57,354 nt of DNA from Ascidiaceihabitans sp023955215 (GTDB taxonomy: Bacteria; Pseudomonadota; Alphaproteobacteria; Rhodobacterales; Rhodobacteraceae): NCBI GenBank assembly GCA_943788345.1, contig CALSPX010000012.1, forward strand, positions 1 through 57,354, in the 5' to 3' direction. Positions 23,951 to 32,314 of this stretch are shown here, piece by piece. The first letter of the stretch is position 1; each line of letters opens with the position of its first letter. The translations under genes and the position numbers were made by a program. The notes under the pieces are model-generated. The model saw only the letters and a program-made list of their open reading frames with translations. It was not told the origin of the DNA and ran no database searches.

Positions 23951-25146
23951 ATCCTTTTGTCGGAAGCAGTCACACTGACTTCAACCAGACAAGCAGCAAT
24001 CAGCCATCCAACGATGCAACTGCTCCACCTGTAGCCTCGACCATAGCTCTCCCCGACACCCTTCCTGCTCCATCCACCTATCTGGTCAATGACATCTGCT
24101 GGGCACTCCACAGCCCGCAATCGGTCCCTCATAGCGTGTCTGAGTGAATGGACGACGATATCCTTAGAGACATGAACCTTGAGCCACTTGTTCAACGCGG
24201 CACTGGCCGAGTTCGCTTTGGTGGTCTGTCCATCGCAGTAACTAGGAAACAGGTGCCCCGTGTCAGATGCAGCAGACGCTCTCTGAGTGGCCCACAGAGC
24301 CTCACCAACCAGTGGAACCATCCGCTCACTGTCAGCCGTCTTAAGGCGCCTCCATGGCTTTGGTTCTATGAGGACATGAGGGTGTGGAGTATCAAGATAC
24401 ACGTCTTCACAAGACAGCCCTAGCGCCTCTGATAGCCTCAGTCCTGTGTCACTGATGAGGGCCAGCAACCACCTCAACTCATCGTTAGAGGACCGACAAC
24501 GGGCCTGCAGTGACCTTAGCTCAGTGGTCGTGGGAACATAGCGATCAGTCTTTCTCGTAGGCTCGCCAAGGTACACACCACTGAACGCCAGAGGTGGCTG
24601 TAGGCCTTCCTCTTTGGACACAAAGTTAACGATGGCTCTGATGCTGGTGAGGTTGCGTCCTATGCTTTCTGAGGACAACCCACGACCCCTGAGGTACTCC
24701 CTGAGGGCATTGGCATCCGCTCTCACGTAGGTATCGATGGGTTTGTCAGTTGAGACCTCCAGCAGATACCCCACAGCACGTCTTGCACCAGCCTCAAAGG
24801 TCTTAGGTCGCCCAGCGCCTTTGAGAGACAGATAGACCTCCAGTGCTGTAGACAGCTGCGGTCCTACCCCTGTCACACCAGCAGTCTGTCCTTGGTTATG
24901 ACTGCCGTCACCAAAGACCCTAGATAGCCGATGCTTAATCTCTCGTCGTCTTAGGATATACCAATGATCTTCAAGTTCACTGGCCAGCACCTGAGCCTGA
25001 CGAACCGCTGAAGACTGCTGAGGAGTATGCAGGCAAACTTCGACACGGTCAGTCTTAAAGTGTTTCTGGAGTGGCTTGGGGACTCGCCGAGAGAAGTAGT
25101 AGGTGCTTCCCTTGAGTTTCAAATAAGAGCAACTTTGGTGGACCAT
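23905..25146 (-). CDS. Tyrosine recombinase (phage-type integrase)
   Basis: A 413-residue integrase. The N-terminal part has the SxYYFSRRVPKPL start of phage integrases. A SAM-like core-binding domain covers about 100-190. The catalytic domain shows the Arg in SDTGLRLSEALGL, the HxxR box in VVHSLRHAMRDRL, the Trp of GGWSRKG, and the tyrosine nucleophile in GESYGRGY. The active site is complete. After the tyrosine come 40 residues, of which the last fifteen are encoded by the inverted repeat. The gene fills the space between two perfect 97-bp arms whose ends probably include its recombination site. Confidence 0.87.
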   Translation of the reverse strand: MVHQSCSYLKLKGSTYYFSRRVPKPLQKHFKTDRVEVCLHTPQQSSAVRQAQVLASELEDHWYILRRREIKHRLSRVFGDGSHNQGQTAGVTGVGPQLSTALEVYLSLKGAGRPKTFEAGARRAVGYLLEVSTDKPIDTYVRADANALREYLRGRGLSSESIGRNLTSIRAIVNFVSKEEGLQPPLAFSGVYLGEPTRKTDRYVPTTTELRSLQARCRSSNDELRWLLALISDTGLRLSEALGLSCEDVYLDTPHPHVLIEPKPWRRLKTADSERMVPLVGEALWATQRASAASDTGHLFPSYCDGQTTKANSASAALNKWLKVHVSKDIVVHSLRHAMRDRLRAVECPADVIDQIGGWSRKGVGESYGRGYRWSSCIVGWLIAACLVEVSVTASDKRIPFGGLLHQTTVDIV

Positions 25147-25238
25147 TTGGTGGCCTCCTGCATCAGACGACAGTGGATATCGTTTGAAATCAGGTGTTTA
25201 GCTGCGGTTATCTAAGGTAAATGGTGCCCCCACACGGA
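25142..25238 (-). repeat. 97-bp perfect inverted repeat around the recombinase, right arm
   Basis: Carries the recombinase start codon (25144-25146) and its upstream region. It ends with TGGTGCCCCCACACGGA at 25222-25238, the same 17 bp found at 15383 and, inverted, at 23854. Confidence 0.92.
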
Positions 25239-25374
25239 GACCAAGCCTCAATGATATCAATGGCTTACTTATGATTTTATTAATATTTAACAATTACTTA
25301 AGTTTGCATTGGTTTGCATTGGTTTTTAACAGTATTGTTGAATAAGGATCAAAAGTGTAACGTCAAGTGTAACT

Positions 25375-26607
25375 TTGGGGGCGAAATTGCTAAACACAGA
25401 TATTCAGGTCCGGAAATGGAAAGCTCAAAAAAGCGGGGATCGCACGGCCTGCGGTCAAAGCCTTTATTTGCGCGGATGGGATGACGGCACCAAGGCTTTT
25501 GAGTTTCGCACAAAGTCTGGTTGGGTAACACTCGGCTCATATCCAAGCTTATCGTTTGCCGAGGCACGGGCAATGATACCGGTCTGCAAGCGCCTACTGA
25601 AAGACAGCGTCGCTACCGTGGAAAGTTTAAAGGCGATGGTGAACCGCGTTAATACGGCTCACGACTTAGGTATTTTGGCGGCTAGAAATGTGAACGATGC
25701 CAAAGTCTCGGAAATGCTGACCTTTGATCAAGCTTATCGCGATTGGTATCAGCGTCAGCTGAGTTCAGGTCTTTGGACGCACCGAGCTTCAATGAGCCGG
25801 CCGCTTACATTTTATGAAACCTATGCTGCAAGACACATCGGCGGCCTTCGTTTGGATAAAATCAGACGCCCGACTATCAAGGCGTTTATGCAGCCGCTGT
25901 TCATGTCTAACCCTGCACTTGCCTCAAAGCTACTAGGGTTCATCAACAAAGTGTTTGAGGAAGCTATGGACAATGAGCTTTTGGATGCGAACCCGACCCC
26001 TCAAAAGTTTGCAAAACCGAACCGTGAGCCGGCACATGCGCCGTCATTGCATTTCAACCAACTGACTGAGCTTTGGTCGTGGATAGACCAGCAAAGCTTT
26101 AGCGCTACGATGAAGGCGGCGATGCGTTTAACTATCATCACGGCGCATCGCGCAGCGGTTATCGCGAACATGAAGAAAGCACACTACAGCTGCGACAGTG
26201 GCTTGTGGGCTATACCGAGAAAGCCTGAGGGCAGCACTGAAGTTGGCTTGATGAAAAGCCGCCGTGCATTTGACTCGAAAGTCCCCTTGGGTCTGCGTTC
26301 GGAGCTGGCAGGTCTTATTACGGCGCGGGCAGGCTGCGAGTTTGTATTCTCGATGGACGGCCAGCAGCCGATCAATGCAGAAAGCTTGAGACGAAACTTC
26401 AAACGGTTTGGTGCGATTACGACGCATGGCTTTCGGAATACATTCAAAACGTGGTGCCTACATAACGGCGTGGATGACTTCTTGGCAGATCGGTATTGCG
26501 ACCATGCGCTAAAGGGGCTGGATAAAAACTATCGGCGGGATGATTTGTTCCAGAAACGGGCTGATTTGGCGGAACGCTATTATGACTTTGTTAGAGGCGC
26601 GGCATGA
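25375..26607 (+). CDS. P4-type integrase
   Basis: A 410-residue island integrase with the N-terminal arm-binding domain of P4-family enzymes (LYLRGWDDGTKAFEFRTKSG, WVTLGSYPSLSFAEAR). The catalytic residues are Arg in ITAHRAAVIANM, the H-x-x-R box in THGFRNTFKTW, and the His with terminal Tyr in CDHALKGLDKNYRR. No ATG is available. A TTG at 25375 or 25387 (after GGGGGCG) must be the start, and the latter gives a typical N-terminus, MLNTDIQVRKW. Such enzymes integrate into tRNA 3' ends. The last codons overlap the next gene. Confidence 0.88.
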   Translation: MGAKLLNTDIQVRKWKAQKSGDRTACGQSLYLRGWDDGTKAFEFRTKSGWVTLGSYPSLSFAEARAMIPVCKRLLKDSVATVESLKAMVNRVNTAHDLGILAARNVNDAKVSEMLTFDQAYRDWYQRQLSSGLWTHRASMSRPLTFYETYAARHIGGLRLDKIRRPTIKAFMQPLFMSNPALASKLLGFINKVFEEAMDNELLDANPTPQKFAKPNREPAHAPSLHFNQLTELWSWIDQQSFSATMKAAMRLTIITAHRAAVIANMKKAHYSCDSGLWAIPRKPEGSTEVGLMKSRRAFDSKVPLGLRSELAGLITARAGCEFVFSMDGQQPINAESLRRNFKRFGAITTHGFRNTFKTWCLHNGVDDFLADRYCDHALKGLDKNYRRDDLFQKRADLAERYYDFVRGAA

Positions 26608-27011
26608 GTGGCCCAAATTACGGCGATTACGACGCCAATACTGAAGAATGCTTTGATTGGCAGTTTGAATACTTATCGCAGGGTAGGTCACGCGCGGTTC
26701 TAATCGCGTGGCTCGCTGCGCGTCCACAAGACGCCAATATTATGGTGGGTGAAATCTTAAAGTTCCTGCAAACAGAGCGGAAATTTCTTGAAAAGGATCG
26801 AAACCCACTTGGGGAATTGCAGAAGGAGGAGATTTATAAAATGTACACGACGGGTGATTTTGGAGGTTTTGGGCAAATAGAGGGCTGGGACGCGTTGGCG
26901 AGTAAGCAAAAGGTTTATGAAATCTCCAAAGCTTACCCGGAATACCGCGGCAAAGAGAGCCGTATCTGGAACATCATTAGTGAGCAAATGGCAAAAGACA
27001 GCGAAGAATAA
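26604..27011 (+). CDS. Hypothetical protein of the P4-like element
   Basis: A 135-residue acidic, probably cytoplasmic protein. Its ATG overlaps the integrase stop (ATGA), showing translational coupling. It has an aromatic-rich start (YGDYDANTEECFDWQFEYL) and a helical middle (EILKFLQTERKFLEKDR). There is no signal peptide, transmembrane segment or known motif. Its place between int and alpA suggests a role in integration control or in host interaction. Function unknown. Confidence 0.7.
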   Translation: MSGPNYGDYDANTEECFDWQFEYLSQGRSRAVLIAWLAARPQDANIMVGEILKFLQTERKFLEKDRNPLGELQKEEIYKMYTTGDFGGFGQIEGWDALASKQKVYEISKAYPEYRGKESRIWNIISEQMAKDSEE

Positions 27012-27118
27012 GTTACTCACGACGCGCAGTGAACACGTGAGTGGGAACCTTTAGCTTTTGTCGGATTTATGTGAATATTGGGAGGGGTAAGTCACCGACG
27101 GTTCAAGGAGTATAACCG

Positions 27119-27304
27119 ATGACCCCCAACAAATGGATCAACGCCCGCCAGGTCGCCATTCGCTATGGCGTTAACGATAAATGGGCATGGCATCAAATGA
27201 GGCGAGATCCTCACTTTCCAAAAGGTGTCCGCTTTTCCAACAAGATGACGCGTTGGAATACAGCCGACCTCGACGCCTATGATGCAGCGTTGTCAGCAAG
27301 ATGA
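27119..27304 (+). CDS. alpA: AlpA-like excisionase/regulator
   Basis: A 61-residue MerR-like winged helix. W-I-N-A-R-Q-V-A-I-R-Y-G-V forms the helix-turn-helix and HFPKGVRFSNKMTRW the wing, followed by DLDAYDAAL. This pattern is that of AlpA/phage excisionase proteins that direct integrase towards excision and control satellite expression. A good AAGGAG lies 8 bp upstream of the ATG. The stop overlaps the following gene (ATGA). Confidence 0.87.
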   Translation: MTPNKWINARQVAIRYGVNDKWAWHQMRRDPHFPKGVRFSNKMTRWNTADLDAYDAALSAR

Positions 27305-27672
27305 AACAACCACAGATCATGGCCAATAGCGGCACCCACCCTCTACCCCCAGCTATTGATGGGTGCAGGTCCACACAGACGCGTTCACGCAGAGAGCGAG
27401 ACAACAAATACTGGGGCGTAATCGTCGTTCTGAACGATCGATTTAGGGTTATCATTGATGAACAGGGCGACCAATTCATTGTGCAGAAGCATTATGCTGA
27501 GAGCTTACATGGAGACGTCTGGCGCGGCCAAAGCTACATCACAACCAAAGACGGCCTGATTAAAGCCTGTGTACGGTTAGGATGCCTGTCAGGGTCAAAT
27601 CAATGGCTGCTGCTAGACGCGCTGCCGTCAACCGTTCGGGAATACGCAGCTCAGATTGGGCTACCCCGTTAA
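27301..27672 (+). CDS. Hypothetical protein of the P4-like element
   Basis: A 123-residue basic protein whose start overlaps alpA. The first 35 residues are proline- and arginine-rich (HPLPPAIDG, RSRRERDNKYWGV). The core then forms a compact pattern of strands (VVLNDRFRVIIDEQGDQFIV) ending KACVRLGCLSG. This could be a small DNA-binding or regulatory fold. I do not recognise the family. A weak hairpin follows its stop. Confidence 0.65.
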   Translation: MKQPQIMANSGTHPLPPAIDGCRSTQTRSRRERDNKYWGVIVVLNDRFRVIIDEQGDQFIVQKHYAESLHGDVWRGQSYITTKDGLIKACVRLGCLSGSNQWLLLDALPSTVREYAAQIGLPR

Positions 27673-27677
27673 AGAAA

Positions 27678-27701
27678 ACCGCGCACCCGAAGGCACGCGG
27701 T
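27678..27701 (+). terminator. Weak hairpin after the alpA operon
   Basis: ACCGCG and CGCGGT form a 6-bp stem around a loop that may pair further (CACC/GG). No T-run follows, so this is at best a poor or Rho-assisted terminator. Confidence 0.3.
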
Positions 27702-27787
27702 CTATGAAGTAGGTAAAGTTTGGTAACCACTACCTCCTTTGATCATACCATGTGTTGTCCAGCTGCGCATCATCGAAGGATGATACT

Positions 27788-28417
27788 ATGCTAACTTCTA
27801 ACAAACTAGTCCTAGTCAATGGACACAAAGATAACTCTCAGGGATTTGTCACTGGATACGGGCAAAGCGACACGCACGCGGCGATCCTTAATGATGACAC
27901 ACATAATCCGCACAAGAGCGCAGGCACACCATATGCGACCATCACAGGCAAAGAGATTGCCGCGATGGTCAAAAACCCGCCAAGCGTGGACAAAAAGGCT
28001 GCGCAATGGTTTATCCCATCCAAATACGTGGAACACAATGCACGCAGCCATGATGCGCAGCGGCAAAATGGTTCTTTCAGGTGCCTAACGCTGGACGTTG
28101 ATAAAAACGACCTCAGCCTTGATGTTATGCAAGCTGTCCTTGAAGATATAGTTGGTAATGCATCGTACATTATTCATTCCAGCCGCAGCGCCAGAGAGAC
28201 TGACCGCAAGTGGCGAGCTATCATCTTTCTGAAGTACCCGATCGCTGGCGATCAATTCAGCGACGTACAGAATGCCTTCTTTGACTTGCTGGAAGATGCA
28301 AGCAGTGGTGTCTTAATCCCTGACCGCGCTTTGTCACGTCCCGCCCAGTTGGTCTATTTGCCAAACAAAGGCGAATTCTATCAGTACGCGTTCCATAAGG
28401 ATGTGAAGCCATGCTGA
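27788..28417 (+). CDS. Primase-like protein of the P4-like element
   Basis: A 209-residue protein. The ATG at 27788 is preferred because AAGGA lies upstream; an earlier TTG at 27752 lacks one. The centre reads FRCLTLDVDKNDLSLDVMQA and SYIIHSSRSARETDRKWRAIIFL. The D-x-D, the S-S-R-S stretch and the K-W-R basic motif recall archaeo-eukaryotic-type primase domains found before D5 helicases in satellites. The stop overlaps the helicase start. Function as the primase of the pair is inferred. Confidence 0.65.
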   Translation: MLTSNKLVLVNGHKDNSQGFVTGYGQSDTHAAILNDDTHNPHKSAGTPYATITGKEIAAMVKNPPSVDKKAAQWFIPSKYVEHNARSHDAQRQNGSFRCLTLDVDKNDLSLDVMQAVLEDIVGNASYIIHSSRSARETDRKWRAIIFLKYPIAGDQFSDVQNAFFDLLEDASSGVLIPDRALSRPAQLVYLPNKGEFYQYAFHKDVKPC

Positions 28418-30399
28418 ACCTTACACCAGATCACCCGATTATGCAGCGCAAAGCCAAGGTTGCCGCCGCGCAGGAAAGGGCTGCATGCGAAGCCAGAGAT
28501 GCCAGAGCGCACCGCGCAACGCAGCACATGGCAGATGCAAAGCAGGGCGATGATGTGTCACCCATGGACGCGTTCAACGCCAATCACACGGTGGCCGATC
28601 TGCTGGACCGCTACGGATACACGCAAGCTGGATCATCTAGCGATTGGCGTAGTCCGTTCCAGTCATCGGGCAGCCATGCGACACACGATTATGGCGACTA
28701 TTGGGTGAGCCTGTCCGACAGTGATGACGCAAATGAAGTTGGGGCAAAAACAGCCAACGGACATAGGCATGGAGACGCTTTCGACCTGTTTGTACATTTT
28801 GAACATGGCGGCGACTTTAAAAAAGCTATTGCTGCCTATGGTGCAGAAATCAGGCCAGCGCGTTCGCGGCATACCACGGCAACAGCACAAGCCAAGGTCG
28901 ACACCTCGCTTGATGATGCACAGCAAACACCGGAGCCGCGCAGTTTTGACGAACTGTTAGAGGCAGCGAAGGCATTGGAGCCGGGGCAGATCGACGAAAT
29001 GGAGGCGATTATTAAGGAGGCAGCGCCCATTGGCCCCGTACGACGCGATACCGTCTTCGCTGCAATCAAGAACGCCACAAAAATGACACTTACTGCAATC
29101 AGGGAGCAGCTTTCGCAAGAAACTGAAAGCGACGATCCCGACCATCTTGACCTCGCCCATCTCACGCTAAACGGCATCGGGCGCGAGAACATAATTTGCG
29201 CAGATGCTTCCTTTTGGAAATGGTTGGATGCAGGCGTATGGGCGCAACAAAATGACCGAGCAATAAAGCAGGCAACGCAGAACGTAATTGATACTGCGGG
29301 GGTAGACGTGACCGCAAACCTCGTGAAAGGCGTTGCTGACGTGCTGAAGAATGAAATCTTTAAGCCCGATCACAAATTCAATCGGGGCAACCCAGAAACC
29401 GTGAACTGCTTGAACGGTGAGCTTGAATTGCAGGCTGGCAAGTGGACACTGCAACCGCATTGCCGCGAACACTACCGCACAACACAAATTCCCGTGGCAT
29501 ATGATCCGCAGTCAGATGCACCTCTTTTCTGCGCATTTTTGGCACAAGTTTTTAGAGATGACGCTGACATGCTAGATAAGATCAAATGCGTTTTCGAATT
29601 AATGGGCTATACAATAATGAGCCATGCACGGCACGAACTCTTTGTCATGTTGATTGGTCCGGGGGCAAACGGCAAAAGCGTCTTGCTGGCTGTTTTGGAA
29701 GGCTTAGCGGGTGTTAAAAATATTGCCGGCGTTCAGCCAGTAAATTTTAAACACAGTTTTCAACGCGCGCACTTGCACCAAAAACTTGCGAATATCGTCA
29801 CCGAACTAAAGCAGGGTGAAGTGATAGCCGACGCCGAATTGAAGGCGATCACCTCTGGTGAGCCCTCAACGGTTGAAAACAAATTTCAGGACCCGTTTGT
29901 AATGCGACCTTTCGCGACGTGTTGGTTTGGTACAAATCATATGCCGCACACACGCGACTTTTCCGAAGCCCTATTCCGGCGGGCTGTCATCCTGCAATTC
30001 AACCGTACCTTTGCCAAGCATGAGCAAGATCCACAATTAAAGGACAAGTTGCTGGACGAGCTGTCGGGTATTTTAAACATGTCACTGAAAGCCTACGCCA
30101 GAGCCTTAAATAGCGGTTTTACCGCTCCCTCATCCAGTTACGCAGCGAAGCTAGAATGGCGACTAGAGGCCGATCAGGTGGCGCAGTTTGTCGATGACGT
30201 TTGCACGCGCGATGCAGAGGCCAGATCAACAGCCACTAATGTGTTTGCCGCCTATCAGAACTGGGCGCTAGACAACGGTATAAAGCAAACAATGAGCCAA
30301 AAGGGATTGCGGGATCGCCTGACCCGTCTGGGTTTTGGATCCCACAAGGACAGGACTGCACGCTACGTGACTGGCCTGCGTGTGCCAAGCTGGCTGTGA
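28411..30399 (+). CDS. D5/P4-type replicative primase-helicase
   Basis: A 662-residue superfamily 3 helicase. The N-terminal third contains a zinc- or nucleic-acid-binding-like region (SDWRSPFQSSGSHATHDYGD). The C-terminal half holds a Walker A motif GPGANGKS (residues 416-423), Walker B-like TELKQGEVIADAELK, and the sensor region CWFGTNHMPH followed by FRRAVILQFNRTF. This is the D5-N/DUF5906 arrangement of P4 alpha-like proteins, which unwind the element's origin. It is probably the replication protein of the satellite. The 3' end runs into an inverted repeat that is a candidate origin. Confidence 0.9.
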   Translation: MLNLTPDHPIMQRKAKVAAAQERAACEARDARAHRATQHMADAKQGDDVSPMDAFNANHTVADLLDRYGYTQAGSSSDWRSPFQSSGSHATHDYGDYWVSLSDSDDANEVGAKTANGHRHGDAFDLFVHFEHGGDFKKAIAAYGAEIRPARSRHTTATAQAKVDTSLDDAQQTPEPRSFDELLEAAKALEPGQIDEMEAIIKEAAPIGPVRRDTVFAAIKNATKMTLTAIREQLSQETESDDPDHLDLAHLTLNGIGRENIICADASFWKWLDAGVWAQQNDRAIKQATQNVIDTAGVDVTANLVKGVADVLKNEIFKPDHKFNRGNPETVNCLNGELELQAGKWTLQPHCREHYRTTQIPVAYDPQSDAPLFCAFLAQVFRDDADMLDKIKCVFELMGYTIMSHARHELFVMLIGPGANGKSVLLAVLEGLAGVKNIAGVQPVNFKHSFQRAHLHQKLANIVTELKQGEVIADAELKAITSGEPSTVENKFQDPFVMRPFATCWFGTNHMPHTRDFSEALFRRAVILQFNRTFAKHEQDPQLKDKLLDELSGILNMSLKAYARALNSGFTAPSSSYAAKLEWRLEADQVAQFVDDVCTRDAEARSTATNVFAAYQNWALDNGIKQTMSQKGLRDRLTRLGFGSHKDRTARYVTGLRVPSWL

Positions 30400-30542
30400 C
30401 GCATGTGACGCGTTTTCCCACATTCCCTGACTGTGACAGAAAACATAGATTATTGAATCGGGAAGATATTTGTAAACTGGCAAACAAAGTAGTGTTTTTC
30501 TGACACTAGATACATGTGGGAAGACGCGTCACATGCGTCACA
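30395..30542. repeat. Iteron-rich inverted repeat, possible replication origin
   Basis: Two 29-bp arms (30395-30423 and 30514-30542), complementary except for one base, enclose 90 bp of AT-rich sequence. Each arm holds two copies of TGTGACGC or its complement, and another TGTGAC lies between them. The left arm overlaps the D5 helicase stop codon. In satellite P4 the origin and crr consist of iterons bound by the helicase, so this is a plausible origin. It could alternatively act as a terminator. Confidence 0.5.
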
Positions 30543-30618
30543 CGCTGGCAGGTATTCTCTAACCAAACGTCAGCACCTTGTATCTGCACTTTTTATGATT
30601 GCGGTAAAATTATAATAG

Positions 30619-32029
30619 TTACCGTACTTCAATGCTGCAGTTGCCCCATTCTTGTGATTTGATTTTCAAAAAGATCGCATCTTTTCTGAAGGTCACATTG
30701 TTAAATGTCTTATTCACACACTTATCAGTTCCCCTACACCTCATTCTGTGGGTCCAAGTAATTCCCTGGTCATTAAAGTTAAAGCGTGTTGTTAAGTATT
30801 CGCCGTTAGACTCTGACCAAAAGTCATTTAAAGCTTTTACTTTATGACTATAAGTTCTCGTATTTTTCCTACATTCAGCGGTACCGTACATTACCTTTTT
30901 GTATTCTAACCCACTACTTTTTGCCTTGAATTTAAAATTGGAACTGACCGCCTTTGAAGTAAAAGAACATTTACCACCATTAAACTCACCCGCGAACGTC
31001 AAAGTTTTTTTATCAGAAGATAGCGTTCCCCTACCCAAAACCTTTAGTTCACCTTCCGTGCCTACTCCAAATTTAAATTCAACTTTATCACTATTCTTAA
31101 ATGTTTTGAGTGTGCCTACATCAATTCCTTCACTCACACTTCGGACGTTATAAATACCCTCTGATGTTGGTGTGATCTTTACCGTCGATATAATTGGTTG
31201 GTCAAATTTTTCACATACTTGTTTGACTATCCAATTAGAGGATAATTTCGGTTTCGGACAAAATCCCTGCTTGGCATTAAACAAAGCAGACGTGAATTCT
31301 CGAGAAACTATATTACTACCAGCAGCTGGAAGTCCCGCTGTTTTAGAAAAACGGTTAACTGCAGCTTGAGTTTTGCGCCCCCAAACCCCATCAGGGTAAC
31401 CTGAAGTACATCCGATAGAGTTTAATTTTTTTTGTAATTTTTTTACCTCTATTTTATCATTTTTATCAAAAACTTTTTTTGGAGATGTTTCTGACACACC
31501 ACAAGTCAGTCCACGGTTCTTGGCTTCGGCTATGGCCGTAGGATAGCCTTCCTGCCAAAATTTCTTCTGGGAGCCATGGGTTGCCAACGAGCAAAGATGA
31601 ATATCCGTGCATATCTTTGGGCTTGATATTGAGCACGTCTTTTTGTCAACTTTTGCTGGGCTTTCAACACCACATTCAAGCCCACGGTTCTTGGCTTCTT
31701 GATTGTGAAGCTGCTTATTGGAACTAGTGTCCCAAAGCCCATTTGAAGTTGCCCATGAACAGATTTGCTCATCATCGCAGAGCTTAGCATCTTGGCTGCA
31801 TGTCTCTGTTGGTTCTTCATCGACTTCCGCCACTACCTCTACTTGGCAGAATTGTTTGAGGTAGCCGTCGGCAATAGGTGCCAAAGAATGGTCTCTACAG
31901 CTTTCAAAATAAGCTTCATAAGCGAAACATGCCTTCGCCTCTGCAGCGGCACTGTAGAGCGCGTCACAGCGCGAAGGTACTTGTGCTACCGTAGGCACAG
32001 ACTGGCACATACCGCCCAAACAGATCTCA
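30619..32029 (-). CDS. Secreted cysteine-rich peptidoglycan-binding protein, 5'-truncated
   Basis: About 469 residues remain. Two cysteine-rich repeats come first (LCDDEQICSWATSNGLWDTS..EAKNRGLECGV, and ICTDIHLCSLATHGSQKKFW..EAKNRGLTCGV). Then follows a peptidoglycan-binding_1 domain (KKLQKKLNSIGCTSGYPDGV), then a C-terminal beta-rich domain with paired cysteines. The protein should have had a signal peptide, but its 5' end is replaced by IS6 sequence, and the reading frame runs into it without a stop. It is therefore probably unexpressed or mislocalised. Codon use and AT content differ from the neighbours. Confidence 0.6.
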
Positions 32030-32285
32030 TTGCGGATCTCTGCGGCAAACAGCGGGCCAAATCTGTTCCACCAAAATCGAACCGTTTCGTGGCTGATGTC
32101 GATGCCGCGTTCGTGCAAAAGATCCTCAACATTCCGCAACGAGAGCGGAAAACGAACGTACAGCATCACAGCCAAGCGGATGATCTCAGGCTCGTTTTAA
32201 AGTACCTGAATGGGGAGTGTTTTGTCATACGGAGAGGCTACGAGACCACCCTGCCCGTCTCAACCTCGTTTTGTCTGACAGTGCC
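32030..32285 (-). mobile_element. IS6-family remnant B (right end, transposase N-terminus)
   Basis: Matches the right part of the complete IS6 copy (about 4458-4714). It ends with TCTGACAGTGCC, the exact reverse complement of that element's left terminus GGCACTGTCAGA. One base is missing in GATCTCAGGCTCG (versus CTGGGCTCG), which shifts the transposase frame. It faces the same way as remnant A at 14989, and the two flank 17 kb of acquired sequence. The middle 435 bp of the IS is in neither. Confidence 0.82.
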
Positions 32286-32314
32286 AGATTTTCCCCTGCC
32301 GCTCTTACAATTTG

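Larger units (their letters stand above)
15383..25238. mobile_element. Unclassified element: copper cassette, polymerase-like protein and tyrosine recombinase with inverted repeats
   Basis: The region is delimited by outward copies of a 17-bp sequence, TGGTGCCCCCACACGGA, at 15383 (plus), 23854 (minus) and 25222 (plus). Between the first two copies lie 401-bp inverted repeats that enclose the copper genes and a polymerase-like gene. Between the last two lie perfect 97-bp inverted repeats that enclose a tyrosine recombinase gene. The layout suggests one site-specific recombination element with cargo. Its true ends and mobility are not proven. A tRNA-Phe fragment at 16200 lies inside it. Confidence 0.5.

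Noticed and set aside
30619..32175. One authentic 518-residue gene
   Set aside because: The first 50 codons are IS6 transposase sequence shared with 3898-4714. The rest is a different protein lacking its own start.
14989..32285. A classic IS6 composite transposon
   Set aside because: Both bracketing copies are partial, there are no matching 8-bp duplications, and the IS5 flank on the left has no counterpart on the right.
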